From: Io17-Chloro-G2 sp963663135
Lineage (GTDB): Bacteria > Chloroflexota > Dehalococcoidia > Lucifugimonadales > UBA3495
Assembly: GCA_963663135.2 (NCBI GenBank)
Contig: CAXXRM010000001.1
Location: 186,001-250,000 of the forward strand
Direction: 5' to 3'
Length of the DNA: 64,000 nt
This document shows positions 55,964 through 64,000 of this stretch, piece after piece (position 1 is the stretch's first letter; every line of letters starts with the position of its first letter). The position numbers were made by a program, and so were the translations under genes. The notes below the pieces were generated by a model. The model saw only the letters and a list, made by a program, of their open reading frames with translations, was not told the origin of the DNA and made no database searches.

Positions 55964-56578
55964 ATGATCGACCTTGCCCGGTACACAGAGTTGGTGGTCC
56001 GCCAAGAGGTGGAGCATCTTGAAGTTTTTGTAGGTTTCGAAACGGCCAATCGTTATAGCATCCATACTCCCGAAGGCGGCAGCACTATGTACGCCTTTGA
56101 GGAGTCGGGCGCCCTGACCAGGCAATTCATGGGCACGCACCGTCCCCTAACCATTCGTGTGGTGGACAGCCAGGGACAACCGGTCCTGACCGCGAGCAGA
56201 AAGTTTTACTGGTTCTACTCCCATCTGCACGTAGATGACGAGTCCGGCAGTCCGGTCGGTTCGCTGAAACGTCAATTTGCCATGCTGAGGCGCCGTTTTT
56301 CCTTGTTGGATGCTCACGCGAGCCCAATCGGTCGGATCGACGGCGGCCCTTTCCGAAGGAACACGTTCGCCGCAGAAAACGCGCGGGGCGTAGAACTGGG
56401 GCGCATAGTCAAGCAGTGGATCGGCCTGACGCGGGAGGCTTTTTCCGATGCCGACACCTTCCAGATACAGTTTAGCGAACAGGAGCGAAGCCAAGGGTTT
56501 CGCCTCATGCTCCTGGCCGCCGCTTTCGCCATAGACCTGGACTTCTTTGAGGGTAAGGGCAGAAACGGTCCGATGTGA
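55964..56578 (+). CDS. phospholipid scramblase-like (LURP-one-related) protein
   Basis: 204 residues from MIDLARYTELVVRQEVEHLE. Beta-rich text with FVGFETANRYSIHTPEGGST, FMGTHRPLTIRVVDSQGQPV and FYWFYSHLHVDDESGSPVGS follows the scramblase/LURP-one beta-barrel that wraps a central hydrophobic C-terminal helix, here LMLLAAAFAIDLDFFEG. Function in bacteria is unknown; lipid binding is an inference. GGAGGTTAAT directly before ATG 55964 decides the start. Likely co-transcribed with the SDR. Confidence 0.82.
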   Translation: MIDLARYTELVVRQEVEHLEVFVGFETANRYSIHTPEGGSTMYAFEESGALTRQFMGTHRPLTIRVVDSQGQPVLTASRKFYWFYSHLHVDDESGSPVGSLKRQFAMLRRRFSLLDAHASPIGRIDGGPFRRNTFAAENARGVELGRIVKQWIGLTREAFSDADTFQIQFSEQERSQGFRLMLLAAAFAIDLDFFEGKGRNGPM

Positions 56579-57219
56579 CCCCAGGCACACGATTTCTTCG
56601 GCAACCCGAGCCGGAATTTCGACCCCGGCGGATGCTGATTTATGCGAACCCCGTCCGGTCTGGTCAACCCGGTCCGCTTTGAAAGCTGGCCTCACATTGA
56701 GAAAATTGCGCTACTCGGGCGGAGCCTGAGATGGGTCTAAAAATCGTCATAGGATCGACGGAATCCGTTTTTTCAATTCCTCCCAATTTTGTCCACATGT
56801 ACAGGGGGGTAAATCCTATTTGGTAGCATGAGAAAAGAGAAATACAGAATGGTAGAAAAAGGTAGGATACTGCCCGGAGCAGCATTGTTTTCCCAAAAAT
56901 AGAGACGACTAACTCTGATTTATTTGAAAGGTCTGCATCGTCCTCTGTGGAGCCAACAAATGGATCCCAAGAATCCAACCTATGCCAAACCTCGCAAAAG
57001 CGTTTCAGCCCAAATACGGGCAGTTTGTGACTGAAAATATCAGCCCGCAATCTTTGAAATGATGAATACCAGAGATTGGCATGGTCGCCCGGCGATACCC
57101 GAGTAACGATGCTCCCCGCCAAAGCACATATTCTTCACGCCGGCATTTCAAGGCTGCTGGACTACCATAAAGTTCTCTTGAGGTGCCATGATGGATTCGG
57201 GAAGACCCAACGATCAGTG
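56579..57219. other. lower-GC intergenic region
   Basis: From about 56720 the composition turns clearly AT-richer than the rest of the window, continuing through the next gene. A minus frame at 56664-57122 was not accepted because it has no motif and no ribosome site. Confidence 0.5.
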
Positions 57220-58350
57220 TTAGCCATTTGACAATAACTGGCCGATGTCAACACCATCGGACCAGGTCATGTTGCCTTGGATGACGTTGCCATGAGGTAA
57301 GCGCAATAGGGCATCAGGCAAAGCTATACCGGATTGTGATGGGTTGATATAGAGACAACCTGAGGCGTAACGGAAATTCCGGGTGTCAGCATTTTGGACG
57401 CTGAAGAATGCTTCGATTCGCGTGCCGTGCCCCCTAGACCACACACCGTTCGGTTCACGGTCCCGCTCGGGAACGTCGTCCACATAGAGAATTCTTTCGT
57501 TGCCGAACAGCACCGCCATATCTGAGTCTCGGCCGTTATAGAAGGGATCTAGCGTGTGTACTGCTCTAACGAGTGGCAGTTGAGGATCTCTGTATTTCTT
57601 ACCTTTAGCCTTTAGTGTATTTCGGACAGGGTCTATGCTGTTCGTCCTTCTAGCTCTTTTGAAATTTACCCCGATTTGTCGCGTTTGATCTTGTCTTCGT
57701 GCAGCACGGCTGATTGGGCTGAGCCTGGCCTGTATACGCCAACCATTTGCTTCGTATTGTGCAGAAGGTGCAGCGTCGGTTCCGCAGTCGTCCATGGTTG
57801 CTTTGACTTTGTCCGGGTCGTGTCCTTGCAACAGCAGCTTGAACTTGGATAGCAAGGGCGGCTTTTTTATCGACCTCGACAATTCTCCGGTCATTTCTAT
57901 CAATAGGTTGAAATCCGATGAAGTCAGGGTTCTAAGTACCTCGATGACTTCCTCCTCAGGGTTTGTAGGAGTGAATGGCCCGGACCTTTTGCCTGTGGTG
58001 GCTGCCTCGAGATAGAAACATTTACTTCCGTCACAGACTAAGAAATCAGGACGGTCGGTCGAGTTGGGGAGAGTGGGGTGTACTTCTGGTATGTTGAACC
58101 CTAATTTAGTCAGCAGTTCGTGCAGGAATAGTTCAAAGACAGCGCCTTCATGGGCATTAGGGCGATGCGATCTGAACTCTCCTCGTAGGCCGTCCTGCGA
58201 ATCGTTAGGGAATTTCTGGAACCAACTCTCCAGCTTATCCCTAAGGTCTTGTGCCCCAGGCGAACCATCTTGATTGAGGGACACAAACGCTGAATAACGG
58301 TTTGACATGCTTGTTGCAGGTTCACGCTTGATGTCATCGAAAAGATTCAT
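57220..58350 (-). CDS. PD-(D/E)xK nuclease-like hypothetical, low GC
   Basis: 376 residues. FELFLHELLTKLGFNIPEVH then RPDFLVCDGSKCFYLEAATT resembles the E...PD...ExA core of restriction-endonuclease-like proteins; the usual Lys of ExK is Ala here, with Lys four residues on (TGKRSG). The rest is unknown. Base composition and codon use are more AT-rich than the neighbours, which suggests transfer. No methylase or partner gene is adjacent. A defence role is conceivable but unproven. Confidence 0.65.
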   Translation of the reverse strand: MNLFDDIKREPATSMSNRYSAFVSLNQDGSPGAQDLRDKLESWFQKFPNDSQDGLRGEFRSHRPNAHEGAVFELFLHELLTKLGFNIPEVHPTLPNSTDRPDFLVCDGSKCFYLEAATTGKRSGPFTPTNPEEEVIEVLRTLTSSDFNLLIEMTGELSRSIKKPPLLSKFKLLLQGHDPDKVKATMDDCGTDAAPSAQYEANGWRIQARLSPISRAARRQDQTRQIGVNFKRARRTNSIDPVRNTLKAKGKKYRDPQLPLVRAVHTLDPFYNGRDSDMAVLFGNERILYVDDVPERDREPNGVWSRGHGTRIEAFFSVQNADTRNFRYASGCLYINPSQSGIALPDALLRLPHGNVIQGNMTWSDGVDIGQLLSNG

Positions 58351-58548
58351 CTAGTATCACATTAGAGGATATCGCAAACTCGGCGGCGACATCCACACGC
58401 TCATCAGCCTGTGTGTCGCCGCGTTCCAGGCGTATCGCTTCGTTAACTCGCCTCTCGGGTATGCTCGCATCTTGACCCCGCTGACTGCGTTTCTCGTTGC
58501 ATTGGCGGTAGCTGCGGCAATCCCTCCGCTGTAACGCAGTGGGCTACA

Positions 58549-59394
58549 ATGGAGTCCAGTCCGTTGTCACAGAGGGGAACGCGGTCGTTGGCGATTAAAA
58601 CGCGGGTTTACGAAATTCTGGAGGCAGCCTCGCCGGGAGACCGGACGAGCCAGGCCATCGACCTATTTCTCATCACGTTGATTTCGCTCAACGTGCTGGC
58701 GTTGGTCATCGGCACCGTGGACGAGGCGTACCGCACGGCGCCAGGGTTGTTCCTGTGGTTTGAGCGGGCCTCCATGTTGGTTTTTACCGCCGAGTACGTG
58801 CTGCGGGTTTGGGCCTGTACCGAGGATCCAAAATATTCCGGCTCGAAGGCCGGACGGCTCCGGTTTCTCGTTTCCCCCTTCATGATCATCGATTTGATCG
58901 TGATTTTGCCCTTCTTTGTCCTGCTTGGCCTGAACTGGTCTGGACTTGACCTGAGGTTTTTCAGGGCAATTCGCTTGGCCGCGCGGGTGTCCCGCTTAAC
59001 CCGGTACTATGATGGATTTCGGAACTTGAGGATGGCCGTGGCCGCCAGGACGAGCGAGCTGACCACCGTGCTAGGGGTCCTGGGCGTTCTGTTGGTGGTG
59101 GCGGCCTCGCTGATGTTTTACGCTGAGCAAAACGCCCAGCCGGAAAAATTCTCCAGCATACCGGCGGCGATGTGGTGGAGCATTATTACGTTGACTACCG
59201 TTGGTTATGGCGACGTGTCCCCGGTGACGGGGCCAGGCAAGGTGATTGCCGGGTTCATTGCCATTCTGGGTATCGGCTTGTTTGCGGTGCCCGCCGGAAT
59301 CCTCGGTTCAGCCTTCCTGGAGCAAATCGAGCGTCGGAACCGGTCCGCTGTAATCATTTGCCCGCATTGCGGTGAAGAAATAACGGGTGAGTAG
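58549..59394 (+). CDS. voltage-gated K+ channel-like ion channel
   Basis: 281 residues, six membrane segments. S4-like stretch LRFFRAIRLAARVSRLTRY with spaced Arg residues, pore helix MWWSIITLT and the filter TVGYGD (217-222). A last segment (VIAGFIAILGIGLFAVPAGIL) is S6. The C-terminal tail ends in CPHCGEE, half of a zinc ribbon, which could bind metal between subunits. Tetrameric K+ channel expected. A TTG start at 58588 is an alternative, since ATG 58549 lacks a ribosome site. Confidence 0.9.
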   Translation: MESSPLSQRGTRSLAIKTRVYEILEAASPGDRTSQAIDLFLITLISLNVLALVIGTVDEAYRTAPGLFLWFERASMLVFTAEYVLRVWACTEDPKYSGSKAGRLRFLVSPFMIIDLIVILPFFVLLGLNWSGLDLRFFRAIRLAARVSRLTRYYDGFRNLRMAVAARTSELTTVLGVLGVLLVVAASLMFYAEQNAQPEKFSSIPAAMWWSIITLTTVGYGDVSPVTGPGKVIAGFIAILGIGLFAVPAGILGSAFLEQIERRNRSAVIICPHCGEEITGE

Positions 59395-59655
59395 ACCTAC
59401 TGTCTGCCGTTTTCCGGGGTCAGGACGGTTCCAAGCGGTAGGCCCCCCGTAAACCCGCTGCTCCCAGGCGGGCAGTCTAACCCTGCGACAACCGCTGGTT
59501 GTGCGCTATCCGTCGGGGATATACACTGGCGCACGGTTTGACGCGGCATGATTCCGGCAGCTTGCGCTTCGAGTGCGCCCCGCCGGAATCTGCCCGACCA
59601 GCCTTACATATTTTGATTGGCCGCAACCGCGACGTTGAGGAGGACTAAGGTCGCC

Positions 59656-60438
59656 ATGCCCGAAGTTACCGCACATCCCCAGGGGACTCCCTCATGGGTG
59701 GAACTCGATACCACCGACGAGATCGCAGCCGTCGCTTTTTATCACGCCCTTTTCGGCTGGGAAGACGACCCGCAGCCCATTACTGAAACCTGGATCTACC
59801 ACATGCAGAAGCTGAACGGACTGGAAGCCGCCGCCATCTATCTGCAAAGCGAGGAAGAACAAGGCATGGGGATTCCTCCCCACTGGAAGACCTACTTTAC
59901 TGCTGACAACGTGGACGCCGTTGCCGAAAAGGCCGGTCAAATCGGGGGCACAGTGCTTTTTGGGCCAATGGATGTTTTTGAAGCCGGCCGCATGGTAATG
60001 CTTCAAGACCCGCAGGGAGCGGCCTTTGCGGTTTGGCAGCCGAAGCAGCATATCGGGGCCCGGGTCAAGCACGATCCCGGCGCCATCACCTGGAACGAGT
60101 TAATGACCTCCGATCCCGCCGCGGCCATCGCGTTTTACAGCGATCTCCTGGGCCTGGAGCAGGCCGGGACCATGGGGGAGACGGACTACAAGCTGCTGCG
60201 GGTTGGAGGCACCGAGGTGGCAGGGGTGATGCAGATTACTCCGGACATGGGTCCAGTGCCGCCCAACTGGATGGTCTACTTCGCGGTCGACGACGTCGAT
60301 GCGACTGTCGCCAAGGCCCAGTCATTGGGAGCCAACGTTCTGGTGCCCGGAATGGATATCCCCGAAGTTGGACGTTTCGCCACCCTGACAGACCCCCAGG
60401 GAGCGGCCTTCAGTATCTTCAAAGACCGTCTAGCCTAG
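59656..60438 (+). CDS. two-domain VOC (glyoxalase-like) protein
   Basis: 260 residues made of two similar halves: TPSWVELDTTDEIAAVAFYH...FGPMDVFEAGRMVMLQDPQG and ITWNELMTSDPAAAIAFYSD...VPGMDIPEVGRFATLTDPQG. Each is a VOC module (beta-alpha-beta-beta-beta), like the CFP-30B family of actinobacteria. The metal-binding residues of true glyoxalases are not evident, so a binding or hydroxylase role is open. ATG 59656 with GAGGAGG upstream is preferred to the TTG at 59617. Confidence 0.87.
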   Translation: MPEVTAHPQGTPSWVELDTTDEIAAVAFYHALFGWEDDPQPITETWIYHMQKLNGLEAAAIYLQSEEEQGMGIPPHWKTYFTADNVDAVAEKAGQIGGTVLFGPMDVFEAGRMVMLQDPQGAAFAVWQPKQHIGARVKHDPGAITWNELMTSDPAAAIAFYSDLLGLEQAGTMGETDYKLLRVGGTEVAGVMQITPDMGPVPPNWMVYFAVDDVDATVAKAQSLGANVLVPGMDIPEVGRFATLTDPQGAAFSIFKDRLA

Positions 60439-60799
60439 GACCGCTAAGCGTGGGACCGTCAAGCCTACAAGGTCTTTCGATTGTCCCCCGTCATTCCCGC
60501 CGCAGCGGGAATCCAGAACCCTGATTATGTACCAAGACGGTTATGCCAACTAAGACACGAACCAAGTTGGATGGGGAAAAGGGCTCTGGATTCCCGCTGC
60601 GGCGAGAATGACGGGAAGTAGGGATCCAAATGGGCTCCAGATTCCCGTTGCGGCAAGAGTGATGGGGGATTCGAAGATAATCGAAAGACTCTGGTCAAGC
60701 CTGGGAAATGGTCTGCATTTCCAATTTCAGCCTGCCGGCGCAACTTCTCCCGCGATCGAGGCGCCGCGATCGAGGAAACCCTTCCCTGGAGATGCATTC
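60439..60799. other. intergenic region with REP repeats
   Basis: One forward unit and two inverted ones (see repeat); no gene. Confidence 0.6.
60484..60668. repeat. dRS3-like REP cluster, best-preserved copies
   Basis: Forward unit at 60484-60522 contains the palindrome ATTCCCGCCGCAGCGGGAAT; inverted units at 60577-60615 and 60630-60668. The interior has CCAAGACGGTTATGCCAAC (60532-60550). Confidence 0.8.
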
Positions 60800-61411
60800 C
60801 TACGGCCGGCCGTTGAACGGCGGGTACTCATCTCGCAGGAACGAGAGGTAGATATTCACCCTGATTCCCCACCGGCGCATCCCCACTATGAAGTTGAAGA
60901 ATCCCCTGGGAAATCTCCCGGTGAACAGAATCGCCCACCAACTGAGGAATAGAACGAACATAGCCGCAATAAAATAGAAGAACAGGGCGATCCCGTGAGG
61001 GATCAGTACGTAAATCCACCCGAGGAAGAACTTCAGCAAAGCCCATTTGCGGGAAAGACGCTCCGGGTACTCTATCTGCAGGCTGACCGGGTTCGAATCA
61101 TCCTCATCCAGGGAGAACGGCGGATAATCGTCTACCATGAAGCCGCTATAAGCATTGACCCTTGCGCCCCACCGGTGGTACCCCACGACCAGGTTAAACA
61201 ACCCCCTGGGATACCTGCCGGTGAATAGGATCCCGAAGAATGCCAGGATGGAAACAATCCAAACCACAAAACCCAAGGCGGTAAGGATGATCCCGTGGGG
61301 AATGCCGACGTAGATCCACCCCAGAAAGCTCTTCAGCAGCAAATGCAACCTGGAAAGGCTTTCTGGGTATTCAATGTCAAACGTTACCGGGGAAACGGGT
61401 CCTTGAGACAT
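60800..61411 (-). CDS. DUF4389 membrane protein, duplicated domain
   Basis: 203 residues from MSQGPVSPVTFDIEYPESLS. Two tandem halves of the same text: FDIEYPESLSRLHLLLKSFL...GRYPRGLFNLVVGYHRWGAR and LQIEYPERLSRKWALLKFFL...GRFPRGFFNFIVGMRRWGIR, each with membrane segments. DUF4389 has no known role. AGAGGTG before the ATG at 61409-61411 favours this start over 61438. Ends about 90 bases from the LLM gene on the same side. Confidence 0.85.
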   Translation of the reverse strand: MSQGPVSPVTFDIEYPESLSRLHLLLKSFLGWIYVGIPHGIILTALGFVVWIVSILAFFGILFTGRYPRGLFNLVVGYHRWGARVNAYSGFMVDDYPPFSLDEDDSNPVSLQIEYPERLSRKWALLKFFLGWIYVLIPHGIALFFYFIAAMFVLFLSWWAILFTGRFPRGFFNFIVGMRRWGIRVNIYLSFLRDEYPPFNGRP

Positions 61412-61497
61412 CAGCGCACCTCTTTCCCTTCCCCGCATTTCCCTGGATTGCGTTCCCCTCGGACCTTTATTGGATCAGGCAACCCCCGAGGAAGCCC

Positions 61498-62670
61498 TTA
61501 ACCGCCTCGTTCGGCGTATACCTGCCGCGCCCGGTCCAGCGCACGCATGCGTCCACTTACCAACTGGTCTTTCCTGTCGGCCGCCCAACGGTTGGAAGCA
61601 GCGGTACTCGCCGCTGTGCCCTGGAACTGGGGCATAACGTAACGAGCCAACAACTCGTAGCTGCGCAGCATCTTTTCCCGTGGGGCCCAATCCACCGTCT
61701 GCACCAGGAACCCGCCGAACCCGCCGCTTTGCTCCGCCAAACGGTTAATGGCATGGATGCAATCATCGGGGGTCCCCACGATCCAGGAATCATTGTCAAC
61801 CATGAAATCTATGACCTTTTCCAACGGTCCGGTGAATATTTCCTTCCGGCCATTGGTCCCTTCGGAATATTCCCGCAGGTAGCGTCCGGCGCCGATGCGG
61901 GCATCCTCGAAGGCCTCCTTGCGGGTCTCCGCAAGGTGGACCGGAAGCACCAGCCTCCAGTCGTGCCGGTTGACGGTCTTTCCATGCTCCGCCGCCGATT
62001 CTTCGGCAACCGACCAGAGTGCCTTCAGGTCGGAGGGGCCCTGCGAAGGGTCACGGGGTACGGTGATGGTGAGCACCGCCGCTCCGTGTTTACCGGCCAG
62101 GGCCACGCCGGCGGGAGTCTGGACCGAGGCCACGGCCACGGGCATGTAGGGCTTCTGGAACGGCCGGAGTTGCAGCATGCCCTCGTTCAGTTCAAACCAG
62201 TCGCTTTTGTAGGTAATGGGTTCGTCTTCGGTGAAAAGGCGCAGGATGATTCCCAGCGACTCGTCCATGCGCTCCCGCTGGGTCTCATGGGGAATTCCCA
62301 TCATGTAGGCGTCTCCGGGCAAAGCTCCCGGTCCCACCCCGAACAAGACGCGGCCGTGGGTCATGTGGTCCAACTGGGCCATGCGGTCCGCGACCATCAG
62401 CGGGTGGTGGTAAGGCAGGCTGATTACCCCCGAGCCTAGCTTTATGTGACGGGTCCGGTCGGCCGCCACGGCCATGAACAACTCCGGCGAAGCGATAATT
62501 TCCCAACCGGCGCTGTGGTGCTCGCCGATCCAGGCTTCGTCGTAACCCAACCGGTCAAGCCATTCGACCAATTCCAGGTCCCGGTCAATGGCCAGCGTGG
62601 GGTTCTCCCCAACCCGGTGGAAGGGGCCAAGGAATATGCCGAATTTCATTCTTTCGGGAAGCGTAGTCAC
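61498..62670 (-). CDS. LLM class flavin-dependent oxidoreductase
   Basis: 390 residues with GTG start at 62668-62670 and AGGAG nine bases before it. Text MKFGIFLGPFHRVGEN, LGYDEAWIGEHHSAGWEII, LGSGVISLPYHHPLMVADRM, GRVLFGVGPGALPGDAYMMG is that of bacterial luciferase-like monooxygenases using FMNH2 or F420. Likely a monooxygenase on an organic substrate; SAR202-type genomes are rich in such genes (literature knowledge). The frame runs on to 62880 but lacks start support there. Confidence 0.92.
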   Translation of the reverse strand: MTTLPERMKFGIFLGPFHRVGENPTLAIDRDLELVEWLDRLGYDEAWIGEHHSAGWEIIASPELFMAVAADRTRHIKLGSGVISLPYHHPLMVADRMAQLDHMTHGRVLFGVGPGALPGDAYMMGIPHETQRERMDESLGIILRLFTEDEPITYKSDWFELNEGMLQLRPFQKPYMPVAVASVQTPAGVALAGKHGAAVLTITVPRDPSQGPSDLKALWSVAEESAAEHGKTVNRHDWRLVLPVHLAETRKEAFEDARIGAGRYLREYSEGTNGRKEIFTGPLEKVIDFMVDNDSWIVGTPDDCIHAINRLAEQSGGFGGFLVQTVDWAPREKMLRSYELLARYVMPQFQGTAASTAASNRWAADRKDQLVSGRMRALDRARQVYAERGG

Positions 62671-62970
62671 GTTAGTTGCTCCTTTAACCGGTTTGTCCGT
62701 CGGGGTTGGACGTTTCAATTGACTGGAAAGTGCCTGGATTATACTACTTTGCCGCCGATGGCAGCCTAACCCCAGCCGCCCGGCGCTCGCCGGCCATCCG
62801 GTGCGGGAATCCATGACTGTGCTCCGCACTTTCCGCACGGTGCGGCCGGAGCTTCTTCGGGCGGTGCGGCCCGGTGACAAATCTTATATATTGGGATGTG
62901 CCGATTGCTGGCGCGAACGTCTCAGGTTACAACGCCGGGGCCATCGGAAATCCCCTGGATGGAGCGAACT
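62671..62970. other. intergenic region between divergent genes
   Basis: Contains a TATAAT on the minus strand (62738-62743) about 70 bp before the LLM start, without a good -35. No gene seen. Confidence 0.45.
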
Positions 62971-63171
62971 ATGCCGCCGGAAGACCACTCAATGCTCAAC
63001 GAAGACGTGGCCGAAGTGCGTCGAAGGTTGGAAGGTCTGCTGGTGGACCTGAGGAGCTTGGGACTGGACGTTAACGGGTCTATCGAGGAGTATGGGCCCG
63101 CCAGAGACCCGGAAGGCATATTGACCCGGACCGTCAACGTGAACGTAACCGTTTGGGACCGGAACGAATAA
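62971..63171 (+). CDS. small hypothetical protein
   Basis: 66 residues from MPPEDHSMLNEDVAEVRRRL. A helix (AEVRRRLEGLLVDLRSLGLD) and a short beta part (TRTVNVNVTVWDRNE). No recognised domain. GGAG seven bases before ATG 62971 supports the start. A clear terminator follows right behind the stop, evidence that it is expressed. Confidence 0.65.
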   Translation: MPPEDHSMLNEDVAEVRRRLEGLLVDLRSLGLDVNGSIEEYGPARDPEGILTRTVNVNVTVWDRNE

Positions 63172-63200
63172 ACCCCACCTTGCCGTCAAGATGGGGTTTT
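63169..63200 (+). terminator. rho-independent terminator
   Basis: ACCCCA-C-CTTG / CAAG-A-TGGGGTTTT hairpin overlapping the stop codon of the small gene. Its reverse complement could also serve the minus-strand gene side, but the T run is on plus. Confidence 0.8.
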
Positions 63201-63265
63201 CCGCTGTCGGTGAAGTCCGCCGGGGCGTTCAACCAACCGGTCCCGGCCAAACGAGAACAAGCCGT

Positions 63266-63442
63266 TTATCGGGTCCTATTTGGGGTCTTCCGGGGTTGAA
63301 TTTTCAGGCGTAGTTTACCCGCCCGGCTCCCGATGTAACGCCGGGTGACTTTTCCCGGTTTTGGCGCGATCAACACGCCTGCGGCTGTTCCCACGGCTGC
63401 CCCGGCAATAATTGCGGAGAGCAAACTTTTCTTGTCCGTCAT
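63266..63442 (-). CDS. YtxH-like small membrane protein
   Basis: 58 residues from MTDKKSLLSAIIAGAAVGTA. A Gly/Ala-rich membrane helix (AIIAGAAVGTAAGVLIAPKP) followed by a basic tail (GKVTRRYIGSRAGKLRLKIQ) is the YtxH/gas-vesicle-GvpP-like pattern of stress-linked small proteins. AGGAGGG stands seven bases before ATG 63440-63442, better than the upstream Met codons. Role unknown. Confidence 0.75.
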   Translation of the reverse strand: MTDKKSLLSAIIAGAAVGTAAGVLIAPKPGKVTRRYIGSRAGKLRLKIQPRKTPNRTR

Positions 63443-63572
63443 GGCCATCCCTCCTGGGGTAAGTTTGGAGTAAGTTCGGTTGCGCTGATCCAATTACAAC
63501 ACACCGGGCATTACGCCAAAGTTACGCCGCGCCGGACAAAAAATGTTCGATGATGGTTTTGATAATAATAGC

Positions 63573-64000
63573 CTAGAGCGTGGACACCCTCCCTGGTTCC
63601 ATCTCCGGCCTCAACGCGATTTGAGCCAGGTCAATGGCGCAGTAATACCCCACCGTTAGCGCCAACTCAACCGTTCCCCGGTCGCCCAGTATGTTGTGGG
63701 CGGCGGCGAAAGTTTCATCGCTGACGTTCTTGTCGTGCAGCATTTCATTGACGAACTTGACAATGACCGCTTCGTCGCCAACCATCTCGGTGGTCTTCCA
63801 GGTGCGGACCTTCTCAATGGAGTCCGCGCTCAATCCGGCGTTCTTGGCCATGACCGAGTGGCCTGTCCACTCCAGGTCGCTGTTCCACTCCCGGGCCAGC
63901 ATGATAATGGCCAACTCCTTCAGGTTATCGGGCATCGTGCTGTTGAACCGGAGTTGAGTGCCCAGAGAGGTTAAAAATCCCGCCGCCTTGGGACTGTTCA
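63573..64000 (-). CDS. carboxymuconolactone decarboxylase-like protein, 5' end cut by window edge
   Basis: The frame is open from the right edge, so the Met at 63935 is internal: codons before it read NSPKAAGFLTSLGTQLRFNST and align with the usual start of the family. MPDNLKELAIIMLAREWNSD and GHSVMAKNAGLSADSIEKVR are CMD signatures. The CxxC seen in AhpD-like members is absent; His in TGHS is kept, as in the decarboxylase-type branch. Substrate unknown. Confidence 0.8.
   Translation of the reverse strand, partial: NSPKAAGFLTSLGTQLRFNSTMPDNLKELAIIMLAREWNSDLEWTGHSVMAKNAGLSADSIEKVRTWKTTEMVGDEAVIVKFVNEMLHDKNVSDETFAAAHNILGDRGTVELALTVGYYCAIDLAQIALRPEMEPGRVSTL

Noticed and set aside
56664..57122. 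152-residue minus frame
   Set aside because: No recognisable domain, no ribosome site, and partly within the tail of another intergenic stretch.

Overview
The window looks like a chromosomal segment of an uncultured Chloroflexota bacterium, most likely of the Dehalococcoidia/SAR202 lineage. This rests on four things: the style of the 16S rRNA gene, a 16S gene standing alone without 23S or 5S, GC-rich DNA (about 60% by eye), and a gene content rich in short-chain dehydrogenases, amidohydrolases, a flavin-dependent (LLM class) oxidoreductase, VOC proteins and alpha/beta hydrolases. The placement is an inference; an alignment of the 16S gene would settle it.

Layout. 1-2.4 kb: a DUF1800-DUF1501 gene pair on the minus strand, running off the left edge. 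3-6.7 kb: a TIM-barrel-like protein, an M50 site-2 protease, and a two-gene unit with a deacetylase-type amidohydrolase. 7.8-9.7 kb: a lone 16S rRNA gene with its own promoter and terminator. 9.8-12.1 kb: a toxin-antitoxin cluster (MntA-HepT, an orphan HicB, and HicAB with a changed toxin active site) plus a J-domain remnant. 12.1-20.3 kb: an alpha/beta hydrolase, an SDR, and a five-gene MacAB-like export operon with a very long adaptor. 21.3-27.2 kb: hydrolase, cupin, squalene/phytoene synthase, ThiI and DnaA. 28.3-32.7 kb: a 2-oxoacid dehydrogenase operon (E1 alpha, E1 beta, E2, then LipB), so the enzyme sits next to an enzyme for its own lipoyl cofactor. 32.8-38.3 kb: a Uma2-like nuclease, two amidohydrolases, an aminotransferase, an SDR and a cupin.

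38.3-46 kb is the accessory part: dispersed REP-like repeats, a 168-bp tandem repeat, a small inverted-repeat element, a degenerate mobile-element remnant, a second DUF1800-DUF1501 pair followed by an NHL beta-propeller, and an intact IS5-family element inserted exactly at a stop codon. 46-53 kb: a second aminotransferase, a fused nuclease-methylase gene broken by one in-frame stop, and a hydantoinase-MFS transporter pair. 54-64 kb: an AlkD-like repair protein, an SDR, a scramblase-like protein, a low-GC nuclease-like gene, a voltage-gated K+ channel, a two-domain VOC protein, a DUF4389 membrane protein, an LLM oxidoreductase and, at the right edge, a carboxymuconolactone-decarboxylase-like gene.

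The best candidates for something not well described are: the two DUF1800-DUF1501 units, which have matching promoters and no visible signal peptides; the toxin-antitoxin module framed by near-identical terminators just behind the 16S gene; the stop-split restriction-modification gene; and a repeat family with a conserved interior that appears at many intergenic sites.
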